From assembly GCA_946627565.1 (NCBI GenBank), contig CAMOVR010000005.1, positions 1-58,908 on the forward strand: a stretch of DNA of 58,908 nucleotides. Direction: 5' to 3'. This document shows positions 33,569-41,957 of the stretch, one piece after another. Below the pieces are notes generated by a model that was given only the letters and a program-made list of their open reading frames with translations, searched no databases and had not been told where the DNA came from. Positions within the stretch are counted from its first letter, which is position 1. Each line of letters begins with the position of its first letter. This DNA is from an uncultured Clostridia bacterium (lineage in GTDB: Bacteria > Bacillota > Clostridia > Christensenellales > Aristaeellaceae). The position numbers were made by a program, and so were the translations under genes.

Positions 33569-35554
33569 TTACTTTTTCTTGCCGCCGAACAGGCCGGAAA
33601 TTCCGCCCATGAGGCCGCGGGTGATGGATTTGGTCACTTCACGGGAGGCGGTGGAGATCACGGAATTCTGGATGCGGCCCAGGACCGAGTCGTTCTTGCG
33701 GGCGCGCTCGGCTCTCTCTTCACGCAGCTCATCCGCCCTCTTGCGGCGCTCCTCGGCAATGCGTTCCTTCTCCGCCTTTTCAGCAGCTTTCCTCTGCTTT
33801 TCCGCTTCCTTCTCAGCTGCGGCGGCAGCCTTGGGATCCACGGGCCTGGCAGCGGCGGGCCTGACGGGAGTCATGGCGCCGGTGGCGGGGTCCACCTGGA
33901 CATCCATCAGCTTCTGGACGTACTGGCCGGAGGCGGCGTCATAGACCAGAACCGGCATCTGCTGGGTTGCGGGGGCAGCGTCCTGCTGGACATGCATGAC
34001 GGGGGCGGGAGCAGGTGCGGGGGCTTCCTGAGGCGTCTGCATGGTGGGAACGGACTGCTTGGTGTAGGTCCCGGTGACAGGATCGTAGACCACAAAGCCC
34101 TTGGGGGTAGTTGGCTTGGGCTCATAGCTTTCCGGATGGATGGCGGGCACTTCCGGCATGTCGGTGTCGGGGGTGTACACCAGGGAGGACATGTCATCCG
34201 TGCTGTAGGCATCCTCATAGGTGACATCCGGATTGTATACCAGGTCCGGCATGGGCTCCGTGTCGGGGCCGGAGGACATGTTCAGTTCCAGCATTTCATA
34301 GGCGCTGACCCGGTCGATGGGCTGCTCATAGACGCCGTAGAAGGGGCTGGTTTCAATGCAGGTGCGGCGGAGATTCTCATCGATGGCACCGATGAAGGAC
34401 TGGGGCGGAAGCACAGTGGCACGCTCCACGATTGCCGGTGCGCCCTTCCTGTCAAGGAAGGAGACCAGAGCCTCGCCGGTCTGCAGGGTCTGTATGGCCG
34501 CTTCGCTGTCAAAGGCGGGATTGGCCCGGAAGGTCTGGGCTGCCACCTTGACGGCTTTCTGGTCCAGGGGCGTGTAGGCCCTGAGGGCATGCTGAATACG
34601 GTTGCCCAGCTGGCCCAGGATGGTCATGGGAATGTCGGTGGGCGCCTGGGATACAAAGAAGATGCCCACACCCTTGGAGCGGATGAGGCGGACAACCTGC
34701 TCGATCTTCTCAAGCAGGGACTTGCTGCAGCCGTTGAAGAGCAGGTGCGCTTCGTCAAAGAAGAAGACCATGCGGGGCTTTTCCAGGTCGCCGGCTTCAG
34801 GCAGGTTCTCATAAAGCTCGGAGAGGAGCCACAGCATGAAGGTGGAGTACATGGTGGGATTGCGGTGGAGCACGTCAGCGGAGAGGATGTTGATGTTCCC
34901 CTGGCCGTCCTCATCCGTCTGCATCCAGTCATTCATGTCAAGGGCAGGCTCGCCGAAGAAGGAATCGCCGCCCTGATCCTCCAGCACGGCCACGGCACGC
35001 TGGATGGCGCCGATGGATGCCACGGAGACATTGCCGTAGTCCAGGGTGTAATCCCGGGCATGTTCCCCTACATATTTGAGCATGGCCTTCAGGTCCTTGA
35101 TGTCAAGGAGCATCAGGTTTTCCCGGTCAGCGATGCGGAAGACAATGTTCATGACCCCGCTCTGGGTTTCGTTCAGTCCCAGCATCCGGCTGAGAAGCAG
35201 GGGACCCATCTGGGAAACCGTGGCCCGGACGGGATGGCCGCTCTTGCCGTACACATCCCAGAAGACCACCGGATAGGAACGGAACTGGAAGCCGGGAACG
35301 CCGCACTGGCTGAGCCTGGCCGTGATTTTTTCAGAACTCTGTCCTGCTTTCACCATGCCGCTCAGATCACCCTTGATGTCGGCCATGAAAACCGGGACAC
35401 CCAGTGCGGAAAAGCCCTCCGCAAGGACCTGAAGGGTAACGGTCTTGCCCGTACCGGTGGCACCCGTGATGAGACCGTGGCGGTTGGCCATTTCCGGCAG
35501 AAGGCATACCGCCTTGTCGCTGGTACCCAGCCAGATGGTATTTTCATAAAGCAT
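33569..35554 (-). CDS. HerA-like ATPase (DUF853 family) with repeat-rich tail
   Basis: This 661-residue cytoplasmic FtsK/HerA-type P-loop ATPase has Walker [13 protein letters not shown] near residues 31-42 and Walker [29 protein letters not shown] and [14 protein letters not shown] complete the DUF853 core of about 430 residues. The rest is unusual: four spaced short repeats ([38 protein letters not shown]), then Pro/Ala linkers. A long Lys/Glu/Ala coiled-coil stretch follows ([18 protein letters not shown]), then a Gly-rich end. The function is unknown; the ATPase core is DNA-translocase-like. AAAGGAGG precedes the ATG. Confidence 0.87.
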   Translation of the reverse strand: MLYENTIWLGTSDKAVCLLPEMANRHGLITGATGTGKTVTLQVLAEGFSALGVPVFMADIKGDLSGMVKAGQSSEKITARLSQCGVPGFQFRSYPVVFWDVYGKSGHPVRATVSQMGPLLLSRMLGLNETQSGVMNIVFRIADRENLMLLDIKDLKAMLKYVGEHARDYTLDYGNVSVASIGAIQRAVAVLEDQGGDSFFGEPALDMNDWMQTDEDGQGNINILSADVLHRNPTMYSTFMLWLLSELYENLPEAGDLEKPRMVFFFDEAHLLFNGCSKSLLEKIEQVVRLIRSKGVGIFFVSQAPTDIPMTILGQLGNRIQHALRAYTPLDQKAVKVAAQTFRANPAFDSEAAIQTLQTGEALVSFLDRKGAPAIVERATVLPPQSFIGAIDENLRRTCIETSPFYGVYEQPIDRVSAYEMLELNMSSGPDTEPMPDLVYNPDVTYEDAYSTDDMSSLVYTPDTDMPEVPAIHPESYEPKPTTPKGFVVYDPVTGTYTKQSVPTMQTPQEAPAPAPAPVMHVQQDAAPATQQMPVLVYDAASGQYVQKLMDVQVDPATGAMTPVRPAAARPVDPKAAAAAEKEAEKQRKAAEKAEKERIAEERRKRADELREERAERARKNDSVLGRIQNSVISTASREVTKSITRGLMGGISGLFGGKKK

Positions 35555-35617
35555 GGGAAGTTGTCCTCCTTTGATTCCTTAGCTTTGATTCCTACATGGG
35601 ATGAAATAGTTTGTTTT

Positions 35618-35646
35618 ATTGTACACACAATGGAGAAGATCGTCAA
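35618..35646 (-). promoter_or_regulatory. Promoter of the HerA-like gene
   Basis: On the minus strand, TTGACG (35641-35646), a 17-base spacer and TACAAT (35618-35623) give a leader of about 60 bases. Confidence 0.75.
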
Positions 35647-35735
35647 TTCATGTTCCATACGGTTTCCGTGACATGACAAGGGGAAAAAACGGAAAAACAG
35701 TAGCATCTGGTCTGTTTGCAGCCCTTTTTATCCCG

Positions 35736-35764
35736 TTGCATTTTGCATAATAAAGTTGTATGAT
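35736..35764 (+). promoter_or_regulatory. Promoter of the GlcNAc-precursor operon
   Basis: TTGCAT (35736-35741), a 17-base spacer and TATGAT (35759-35764) lie upstream of the GlmU-like gene. The -10 overlaps the ATG at 35756, which excludes that ATG as start. Confidence 0.75.
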
Positions 35765-35821
35765 ACATTTCATCCGTCCAGTGGAAACACCAAATTCAGG
35801 ACGGATCTGGAGGAAAATCTC

Positions 35822-36502
35822 TTGACCGTAACGTGTGCAACTGTTCAGGAACTGTACAATCCTGAGGCTTCCCTGGCAGGAAAGTATCTTTCCGCCTTTA
35901 CATATCCCTGGGAGGCGCTCTCCGGCATCAAGCAGCTGATCCTTACCCTGGGGCCAACGCTTCCCAAGGATGAGTATGATGAGGTTTCGGAGCATGTCTG
36001 GGTTCATAAGACGGCTTCCGTCATGCCCTCGGCCTATCTGGGCAGCCCATGCATCATCGGGGCGCGCACGGAGGTACGGCACGGCGCATTTGTCCGGGGC
36101 AGTGCTCTGGTGGGCGAAGACTGCGTGGTGGGCAATTCCGTGGAACTGAAGAATGTGATTCTCTTTAACCATGTGCAGGTTCCGCATTACAACTATGTGG
36201 GCGACAGCATCCTGGGCGAATATGCCCACATGGGTGCCGGCTCCATCACCTCCAATGTCAAGTCCGACAAGACCCTGGTGGTGATTCATACCCCTGAGGG
36301 AAATGTGCCGACCGGCCTTAAGAAGACCGGCGCTTTCCTGGGTGACCATGTGGAAGTGGGCTGCAATTCCGTGCTCAATCCCGGCACGGTCATCGGGCGC
36401 TGCGCCAGAGTCTATCCGCTCTCCTGCGTGCGGGGCATGGTCATGGCCCACGGGATCTATAAGCAGGCAGGCAACATTGTCCTGCAGCGTGAAGCAGAAT
36501 AA
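35822..36502 (+). CDS. Left-handed beta-helix GlmU-like protein without the pyrophosphorylase domain
   Basis: This 226-residue hexapeptide-repeat protein resembles the acetyltransferase half of GlmU and sugar-nucleotide transferases. Repeats run from about residue 65 (VWVHKTASVMPSAYLGSPCIIGARTEVRHGAFVRG) to 200. HYNYVGDSILGEYAHMGAGSI and GCNSVLNPGTVIGRC are also present. No N-terminal GxGT(R) nucleotidyltransferase motif is present. Similar Clostridial proteins are often named UDP-GlcNAc pyrophosphorylase. The start is TTG 35822 with GGAGG eight bases upstream, since the upstream ATG lies within the promoter. It is followed by glmM and glmS, so a role in UDP-GlcNAc synthesis is likely. Confidence 0.85.
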   Translation: MTVTCATVQELYNPEASLAGKYLSAFTYPWEALSGIKQLILTLGPTLPKDEYDEVSEHVWVHKTASVMPSAYLGSPCIIGARTEVRHGAFVRGSALVGEDCVVGNSVELKNVILFNHVQVPHYNYVGDSILGEYAHMGAGSITSNVKSDKTLVVIHTPEGNVPTGLKKTGAFLGDHVEVGCNSVLNPGTVIGRCARVYPLSCVRGMVMAHGIYKQAGNIVLQREAE

Positions 36503-36555
36503 AGAAATTCTTATACAAAAAAGCAGCCTGAGCTGCAAGAAGGGAAAGAAATCAA

Positions 36556-37944
36556 ATGGGCAGATATTTTGGTACTGACGGTTTCCGCGGAGAGGCCAAC
36601 TGTGGCCTGACGGCGGATCACGCCTATAAAATCGGCCGTTTCCTGGGCTGGTATTACGGTGAAAAGCGCAGGCAGCGCGGGGATGAGCGCATGCCCAGGA
36701 TTGTCATCGGCAAGGATACCCGCCGCTCCAGCTACATGTTCGAGTATTCTCTGGTGGGCGGCCTTACCGCCAGCGGCGCGGAAGCCTGCCTGATGCACGT
36801 GACCACCACCCCCTCCGTTGCCTACATCGCCCGGGTGGATGACTTTGACTGCGGCATCATGATCTCCGCCAGCCACAACCCCTACTGGGACAACGGCATC
36901 AAGCTGATCAACTCCTACGGCGAAAAGATGGACGACGAGACCATCGCCCTGGTGGAAGACTACCTGGACGACAAGCTGGAAGTGTTCGGCCGCACCTGGC
37001 ATGAACTGCCCCTGGCCACCCGGGAAAAGATCGGCTGCACCGTGGACTATGTGTCCGGCCGCAACCGCTATATCGGCTACCTCATCTCCCTGGGCATCTA
37101 TTCCTTCAAGGGCATGCGGGTGGCCCTGGACTGCGCCAACGGCTCCACCTGGAACATTGCCCGCAATGTGTTTGAAGCCCTGGGTGCCAAGACCTATGTC
37201 ATCAACGCGGACCCCAACGGCATGAACATCAATGAGAATGCCGGCTCCACCCATATCGAGGGCCTGCAGCATTTCGTGGTGAACAACCACTGCGACGTGG
37301 GCTTTGCCTATGACGGCGACGCTGACCGCTGCCTGGCCGTGGACGAGAAGGGCAATGTCATCACCGGCGACCACATCATGTTCATCTATGCCCGTTACAT
37401 GAAGGAGCGGGAGAAGCTGGTGAACAACACCGTGGTGACCACCGTCATGTCCAACTTTGGCCTGTACAAGGCGCTGGACGAACTGGGCATCGGCTATGTG
37501 CAGACCCAGGTGGGCGACCGCTATGTGTATGAGTATATGTCCGAGCACGGCTGCCGCATCGGCGGTGAGGAGTCCGGCCATATCATCTTCTCCAAGTACG
37601 CCACCACCGGCGACGGCATCCTGACCTCCCTTAAGATTGCCGAGGTTATGATGGCCCGCAAGAAGAAGCTCTCCGAACTGGCTGCCGACATGGTTCTCTA
37701 TCCCCAGGTTCTCAAGAACGTCCGGGTTCTTGACAAGAAGGGCACCCTGGATGACGAAAAGGTCCAGGCCGCTGTGGAATCCGTGCGCCAGGAGCTGGGC
37801 GATTCCGGCAGGATCCTGGTGCGCCAGTCTGGCACCGAACCGGTGATCCGCGTCATGGTGGAAGCCAAGGATAAGGAAACCTGCGAACAGCTGGTGGACC
37901 GGGTGGTCAATGTAATCCGGGAAGACGGATGGGCGGTATCCTGA
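36556..37944 (+). CDS. glmM: Phosphoglucosamine mutase (GlmM-like phosphohexomutase)
   Basis: This 462-residue alpha-D-phosphohexomutase probably converts glucosamine-6-phosphate to glucosamine-1-phosphate. It shows FGTDGFRGEAN at the start, the phosphoserine loop ISASHNPYWDNG, the metal loop AYDGDADRCLAVD, the sugar loop GGEESGHIIFSKYATTGDG, and the C-terminal phosphate loop VRQSGTEPVIRVMVE. Synonymous positions are very C-rich (GGC, ATC, CTG, GCC) compared with neighbours, which may indicate high expression. It is followed after one base by glmS. Confidence 0.94.
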   Translation: MGRYFGTDGFRGEANCGLTADHAYKIGRFLGWYYGEKRRQRGDERMPRIVIGKDTRRSSYMFEYSLVGGLTASGAEACLMHVTTTPSVAYIARVDDFDCGIMISASHNPYWDNGIKLINSYGEKMDDETIALVEDYLDDKLEVFGRTWHELPLATREKIGCTVDYVSGRNRYIGYLISLGIYSFKGMRVALDCANGSTWNIARNVFEALGAKTYVINADPNGMNINENAGSTHIEGLQHFVVNNHCDVGFAYDGDADRCLAVDEKGNVITGDHIMFIYARYMKEREKLVNNTVVTTVMSNFGLYKALDELGIGYVQTQVGDRYVYEYMSEHGCRIGGEESGHIIFSKYATTGDGILTSLKIAEVMMARKKKLSELAADMVLYPQVLKNVRVLDKKGTLDDEKVQAAVESVRQELGDSGRILVRQSGTEPVIRVMVEAKDKETCEQLVDRVVNVIREDGWAVS

Positions 37945-37945
37945 T

Positions 37946-39778
37946 ATGTGCGGTATCGTAGGCTATACAGGCCATGTCCAGGCGGCACCTGTGCTCATGG
38001 ACGGCCTGGAAAGGCTGGAGTACCGCGGATACGATTCCGCAGGCATCTGCGTGTCAGACGGGGATGCGGCCCATCCCCTGAAAGCCCTGCGGGTCAAAGG
38101 GCGTCTGTCGGCGCTGCGGGAGGCATCCGAGAACGGGAAGGCGGTGCCGGGACTCAGCGGGATCGGGCATACCAGATGGGCCACCCATGGGGAACCCACG
38201 GTGGAAAATGCCCACCCCCATCTCTCCGGCGGCAAGGTGGCCGTGGTGCACAACGGCATCATCGAGAACTACGCGGAACTCAGGGTGAAACTGCAGGGCC
38301 GCGGCTATGTCTTTGAGAGCGAAACGGACACGGAAACCATCGCCCACCTGCTACATTACTATGACCATGGCGATCCGGTGGACGCCATTGTCCGTACCGT
38401 CATGCACCTTAAGGGTTCCTTTGCCCTGGGCATCCTCTTTGAGGAGCGTCCCGGTGAGGTGTACGGCATCCGCCGGGATTCACCCCTCATTGCAGCCACA
38501 TCCCCTGAGGGCAGCTTCATCGCCAGTGACGTGCCCGCCATTCTGCCCTGGACAAGGAATGTGGCGTACCTGGAAAACATGGAGATTGTCCGGCTTTCTC
38601 CGGAAGGAATCACCTTCTTTAACCTGGACGGTGAGCCCATTGAAAAGGAATTCACCACGGTTTCCTGGGACGTGGAGGCAGCGGAAAAGGGCGGGTATGC
38701 CCACTTCATGCTCAAGGAAATCCATGAGCAGCCCAAGGCCATGGAGGATACCATCCGGCCCCATATCCGGGACGGCAGGATCGTCATGGACGAGCTGGGC
38801 ATGTCAGACGATGAAATCCGGGGCATCCGGCATATCCAGATGGCTGCCTGCGGCTCCGCCTGGCATGTGTGCATGACAGCCAAGTACATCATGGAACGCA
38901 TGGCCCGGATTCCTGTGGATGTGGACCTGGCCAGTGAGTTCCGTTACCGTGACCCGGTGCTGGAGGAAGGCACCATGCTCATGGTGGTCAGCCAGAGCGG
39001 TGAGACCGCAGACTCCCTGGCAGCCCTCCGCTACGGGAAGCAGCAGGGGATGCTGAGCCTGGCCATTGTCAATGTGGTGGGATCTTCCATAGCCAGGGAA
39101 GCGGACAGGGTGTTCTATACCGCGGCAGGTCCTGAAATCGCCGTGGCCACCACCAAGGCATATTCTACCCAGCTGGCGGCTTGTGTCATGCTGGCCCTGC
39201 ATTTCGGCAGGATCCGGGGTGTGGTGGACGATGACACGTATGCAGCCCATGTGGAAGCCCTGCTGAAAATGCCAGAGCAGATCCGGGAGATTCTCCGGGG
39301 TGAAGCCAGGATGCAGTGGCTGGCAGGAAAATATGCCAATACCAGGGATGCCTTCTTCATCGGCCGTGGTCTTGACTATGCCTCCGTGCTGGAGGGTGCC
39401 CTGAAACTCAAGGAAATCTCCTATATCCATGCGGAGGCCTATGCCGCCGGGGAGCTGAAACACGGCACCATCTCCCTGATTGAAAAGGGTTCCATGGTGC
39501 TGGCGGTGGCCACCCAGAAGGACCTGATGGAGAAGGAAGTCTCCAATATGGTGGAAGTCCGCGCCAGGGGCGGCACACTGCTGGCCCTGACCATGGAAGG
39601 CAACTACGATATGGAGGACCAGGCGGATTTCACCATCTATGTGCCCAGGACGGAGGATGTGCTCTATCCGAACCTGGTGGTGGTGCCCCTGCAGCTTCTG
39701 GCCTACTATGTGTCCCTGTCCCGGGGCATTGACGTGGATAAGCCCAGAAACCTGGCCAAATCCGTAACGGTGGAGTAA
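37946..39778 (+). CDS. glmS: Glutamine-fructose-6-phosphate aminotransferase (isomerizing)
   Basis: This 610-residue GlmS makes glucosamine-6-phosphate, the first step of the amino-sugar pathway. The N-terminal nucleophile Cys2 begins the glutaminase domain (MCGIVGYTGHVQAAPVL, RLEYRGYDSAG, GIGHTRWATHGEP). Two SIS domains follow with VSQSGETADSLAALR and AEAYAAGELKHGTISLIEKG. The C-terminus ends KPRNLAKSVTVE, the usual signature. No glmS ribozyme was recognised upstream; the gene lies inside the operon directly after glmM. A strong terminator follows. Confidence 0.97.
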   Translation: MCGIVGYTGHVQAAPVLMDGLERLEYRGYDSAGICVSDGDAAHPLKALRVKGRLSALREASENGKAVPGLSGIGHTRWATHGEPTVENAHPHLSGGKVAVVHNGIIENYAELRVKLQGRGYVFESETDTETIAHLLHYYDHGDPVDAIVRTVMHLKGSFALGILFEERPGEVYGIRRDSPLIAATSPEGSFIASDVPAILPWTRNVAYLENMEIVRLSPEGITFFNLDGEPIEKEFTTVSWDVEAAEKGGYAHFMLKEIHEQPKAMEDTIRPHIRDGRIVMDELGMSDDEIRGIRHIQMAACGSAWHVCMTAKYIMERMARIPVDVDLASEFRYRDPVLEEGTMLMVVSQSGETADSLAALRYGKQQGMLSLAIVNVVGSSIAREADRVFYTAAGPEIAVATTKAYSTQLAACVMLALHFGRIRGVVDDDTYAAHVEALLKMPEQIREILRGEARMQWLAGKYANTRDAFFIGRGLDYASVLEGALKLKEISYIHAEAYAAGELKHGTISLIEKGSMVLAVATQKDLMEKEVSNMVEVRARGGTLLALTMEGNYDMEDQADFTIYVPRTEDVLYPNLVVVPLQLLAYYVSLSRGIDVDKPRNLAKSVTVE

Positions 39779-39807
39779 GCCTGAATACAGATATACGGCA
39801 GATACAG

Positions 39808-39838
39808 AAACCCGGCGTGACGCGTCACGCCGGGTTTT
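39808..39838 (+). terminator. Terminator of the glm operon
   Basis: AAACCCGGCGTGA (39808-39820) pairs perfectly with TCACGCCGGGTTT (39825-39837) around CGCG, within a T-run. Confidence 0.92.
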
Positions 39839-39845
39839 TGAACTT

Positions 39846-39864
39846 ATGTAATGAAACGTTACAT
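39846..39864. promoter_or_regulatory. LacI-type operator-like palindrome (site 1)
   Basis: ATGTAA (39846-39851) and TTACAT (39859-39864) form an inverted repeat, and the internal TGAAACGTTACA (39852-39863) resembles a LacI/GalR-family operator with a central CG. It lies in a convergent gap. Confidence 0.5.
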
Positions 39865-39931
39865 GAATCCTGTATCCGACTGTTTTTCAGGGACATGGGA
39901 ATACGGTTTCCGGTCGGAAAAATGCGAATTC

Positions 39932-39945
39932 ATGAAACGTTTCAT
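39932..39945. promoter_or_regulatory. LacI-type operator-like palindrome (site 2)
   Basis: ATGAAACGTTTCAT is a perfect 14-bp palindrome typical of LacI/GalR-family operators. It is centred about 81 bp from site 1 and 25 bases beyond the acyltransferase stop codon. No promoter is evident between the two sites. Confidence 0.6.
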
Positions 39946-39969
39946 CAAAGAAAGCCCCATTGCCTCTGC

Positions 39970-40995
39970 TTAAGCCTTTCTGCGGGCACGCAGTGCCGCT
40001 GTCAGGCGGGCCTGCACGGTATCCGCCAGGAGGGCAAGAAAACAGATAAGGGCCAGCACCGCCGGGAAGGACAGATGCGGGACCATGTCTGCCATGCCGG
40101 TTTCATACATCAGAATCATGGGCAGCCTCTGGAAAAGGTAGACTGACAGGGCATGCTGCCCAAGGAAAGAGAGAAGCCGGCTGCCGGGATGATGGCGCAG
40201 GGACACAAGAAGCACTATAAGACAGGCGGAGAGAAGGTATCCTTCATGGAAAAGAAGGGACCGGGTATGGAAACAGTAAAGCCATACCAGGGACAGGACC
40301 GAGATACTGACAAGGCCCAGCCACAGCAGACTGTTTTCCTGTACCTTCTTAAGCATACGGTCAGGGACAAAGGCAAGAAAGACCCCAAGGGGGAAGAGAA
40401 GGACCGAATCGTACCAGTAGGCATCCAGCTCCATGGCAATCCCGCCGGACATGAGGCCCAGGGTAAGCAGGCAGCAGAGCAGGGCTGCCAGGGGAGGCGG
40501 GGCAAAGCGGAAGGAGATGAGGAAAATCAGGCAGACAAGAAGGTACATGAGAATGAACCAGGGGCTGTTGCCCAGGTTTGCAAAGGGAATCAGGGCCAGA
40601 AGGACGGTATGGATTTCATAGGACCTGCCCCGCAGGGTCTGGGTGACAAGCATACAGAGGACAGATACCAGGGAAAGAAGCCATACGCGGGCCATTTTGC
40701 CGGGAAGGCGCTTAAGGTATGCCGGAGACGAAAGAAAACGACGCGTCATGCCAAAGCCGGCGCTGAAGAAAAAGAGCACCACCACGGTCTGGTCCATGCC
40801 GCTGCGGATCAGCAGATAGGTTTCGTCCCCGGGCGTTTCTGTGATATAGCCCATATAGTGGCTTAAGAGGATCAGGAGGGTGCAGAAACCTTTCCAGGGA
40901 AGCAGGCTCTCCGCTGACAGGGGTTCTGCCTCAGGTGCCCCTTTCTCCCTGGGAATCAGGAGAAGACCAAGAGAGAGGATAAACAGAAATGTCAT
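39970..40995 (-). CDS. Acyltransferase 3-family membrane protein
   Basis: This 341-residue multi-pass protein has about ten membrane helices and the features of the acyltransferase 3 (OafA/NodX-type) family. The early WKGFCTLLILLSHYMGYI includes the conserved His for acyl transfer. FFFSAGFGMTRRF, NLGNSPWFILMYLLVCLIFL and the late SFLGQHALSVYLFQRLPMILM follow. Such enzymes O-acylate exported glycans. The start is ATG 40995 with GGGAGGTAATCTT upstream; a longer frame to 41040 lacks a site. It is divergent from the inositol-phosphatase-family gene. Confidence 0.85.
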   Translation of the reverse strand: MTFLFILSLGLLLIPREKGAPEAEPLSAESLLPWKGFCTLLILLSHYMGYITETPGDETYLLIRSGMDQTVVVLFFFSAGFGMTRRFLSSPAYLKRLPGKMARVWLLSLVSVLCMLVTQTLRGRSYEIHTVLLALIPFANLGNSPWFILMYLLVCLIFLISFRFAPPPLAALLCCLLTLGLMSGGIAMELDAYWYDSVLLFPLGVFLAFVPDRMLKKVQENSLLWLGLVSISVLSLVWLYCFHTRSLLFHEGYLLSACLIVLLVSLRHHPGSRLLSFLGQHALSVYLFQRLPMILMYETGMADMVPHLSFPAVLALICFLALLADTVQARLTAALRARRKA

Positions 40996-41042
40996 AAGAT
41001 TACCTCCCGTATCGCGTTTCCTGCCGCACATGAATGACACAT

Positions 41043-41069
41043 TGACAATAGAAGGAATCTGTCTAAGAT
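41043..41069 (+). promoter_or_regulatory. Possible promoter of the inositol-phosphatase-family gene
   Basis: TTGACA (41043-41048) is followed after a short 15-base spacer by TAAGAT (41064-41069), 67 bases upstream of the ATG. The suboptimal spacing lowers confidence. Confidence 0.45.
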
Positions 41070-41135
41070 GTAACCCTGCCTATATAAGCATTCTCCCCGG
41101 CACAGGGCCAGGGAGCTCAAGGGAGGAAAAACAGC

Positions 41136-41957
41136 ATGACAGATCTGACAGAAGGGATTCTCCTTGCCATGGAAGAAGCCGTCCGGACGGCAGGACGCAT
41201 GATGAAGCAGGCCCATGTGGAAAAGGACGGCATCGAAAAGAAGGAAGGGCGTTCCAATTTCGTCACCGAATATGACCGCAGAAACCAGGTATATCTTGAG
41301 GAAGCTTTTTCCGGGATTCTGCCGGAAGCCGTGTTCATGGGGGAGGAGAACGACCGGTTCGATGCCCATCTGCCCATGGGGTATGTCTTTATTGTGGACC
41401 CCATCGATGGCACCACGAATTTCCTCTTTGACATGTCCCTGTCCTGTGTATCCGCAGGCCTGCTGAAAGACGGAAAGCCCGAGGCAGGATTTGTGTACAA
41501 CCCCTATACGGACGATATGTTCCGCGCCTGGCGCGGGCACGGAGCCTTCCGGAACGGAAGAAGACTCAAAGCGGAAGATGTCCCCCTGGAGGAAGGCCTG
41601 GCATTATTTGGCTGCGTGGCCTACAACCGGGAACACATTGACGCCCTCTTTCTCTGCGTGTGGGAACTGTTTGAAAAGGCCCTTGGCATCCGCTCCCTGG
41701 GAACGGCTGCCGTTGCCCTGTCCCTGGTGGCAGCGGGTGCTGCCGTGGTGTATACGGAGTATGTCCTGAAGCCCTGGGACTATGCGGCTTCCGTGGTGAT
41801 CCTGGAGGAAGCCGGCTGCCGGATTACCCAGATGGACGGGAGTCCCGTTTCCATGTCCTGCCCAAGCTCCGTTATTGCGGGGACGCCAAAAGCCTGGGCC
41901 CAGACCCGGGAGATCATCCGGCAGGCGGAAAAAGCATCTACTCCTTCAGGGTGTTGA
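41136..41957 (+). CDS. Inositol monophosphatase-family protein
   Basis: This 273-residue Mg-dependent phosphatase of the IMPase/SuhB/CysQ superfamily shows FMGEEN (metal Glu), IVDPIDGTTNF (metal Asp pair) and LKPWDYAASVVILEEAG (third metal Asp). The substrate could be inositol phosphate, a sugar phosphate or 3'-phosphoadenosine phosphate; sequence alone does not decide. A GGAGG site precedes the ATG. Its last 20 bases overlap the end of the convergent CotH-like gene, with no terminator between. Confidence 0.92.
   Translation: MTDLTEGILLAMEEAVRTAGRMMKQAHVEKDGIEKKEGRSNFVTEYDRRNQVYLEEAFSGILPEAVFMGEENDRFDAHLPMGYVFIVDPIDGTTNFLFDMSLSCVSAGLLKDGKPEAGFVYNPYTDDMFRAWRGHGAFRNGRRLKAEDVPLEEGLALFGCVAYNREHIDALFLCVWELFEKALGIRSLGTAAVALSLVAAGAAVVYTEYVLKPWDYAASVVILEEAGCRITQMDGSPVSMSCPSSVIAGTPKAWAQTREIIRQAEKASTPSGC

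Noticed and set aside
30569-35671. A 1,700-codon open frame on the plus strand
   Set aside because: It is antisense to mrfA, serS, the T-box leader and the HerA-like gene, all of which have clear motifs. Its own translation has no recognisable domain; the frame is open because of GC-rich codon bias.
37790-37950. glmS ribozyme upstream of glmS
   Set aside because: glmS starts one base after the glmM stop, so there is no leader to hold the ribozyme, and no matching core was recognised.
39852-39945. CcpA catabolite-responsive (cre) sites
   Set aside because: The palindromes are 12-mers with adjacent half-sites around a central CG, whereas the cre consensus is 14 bases with an extra base on each side of CG. 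LacI-family operator in general is the safer description.
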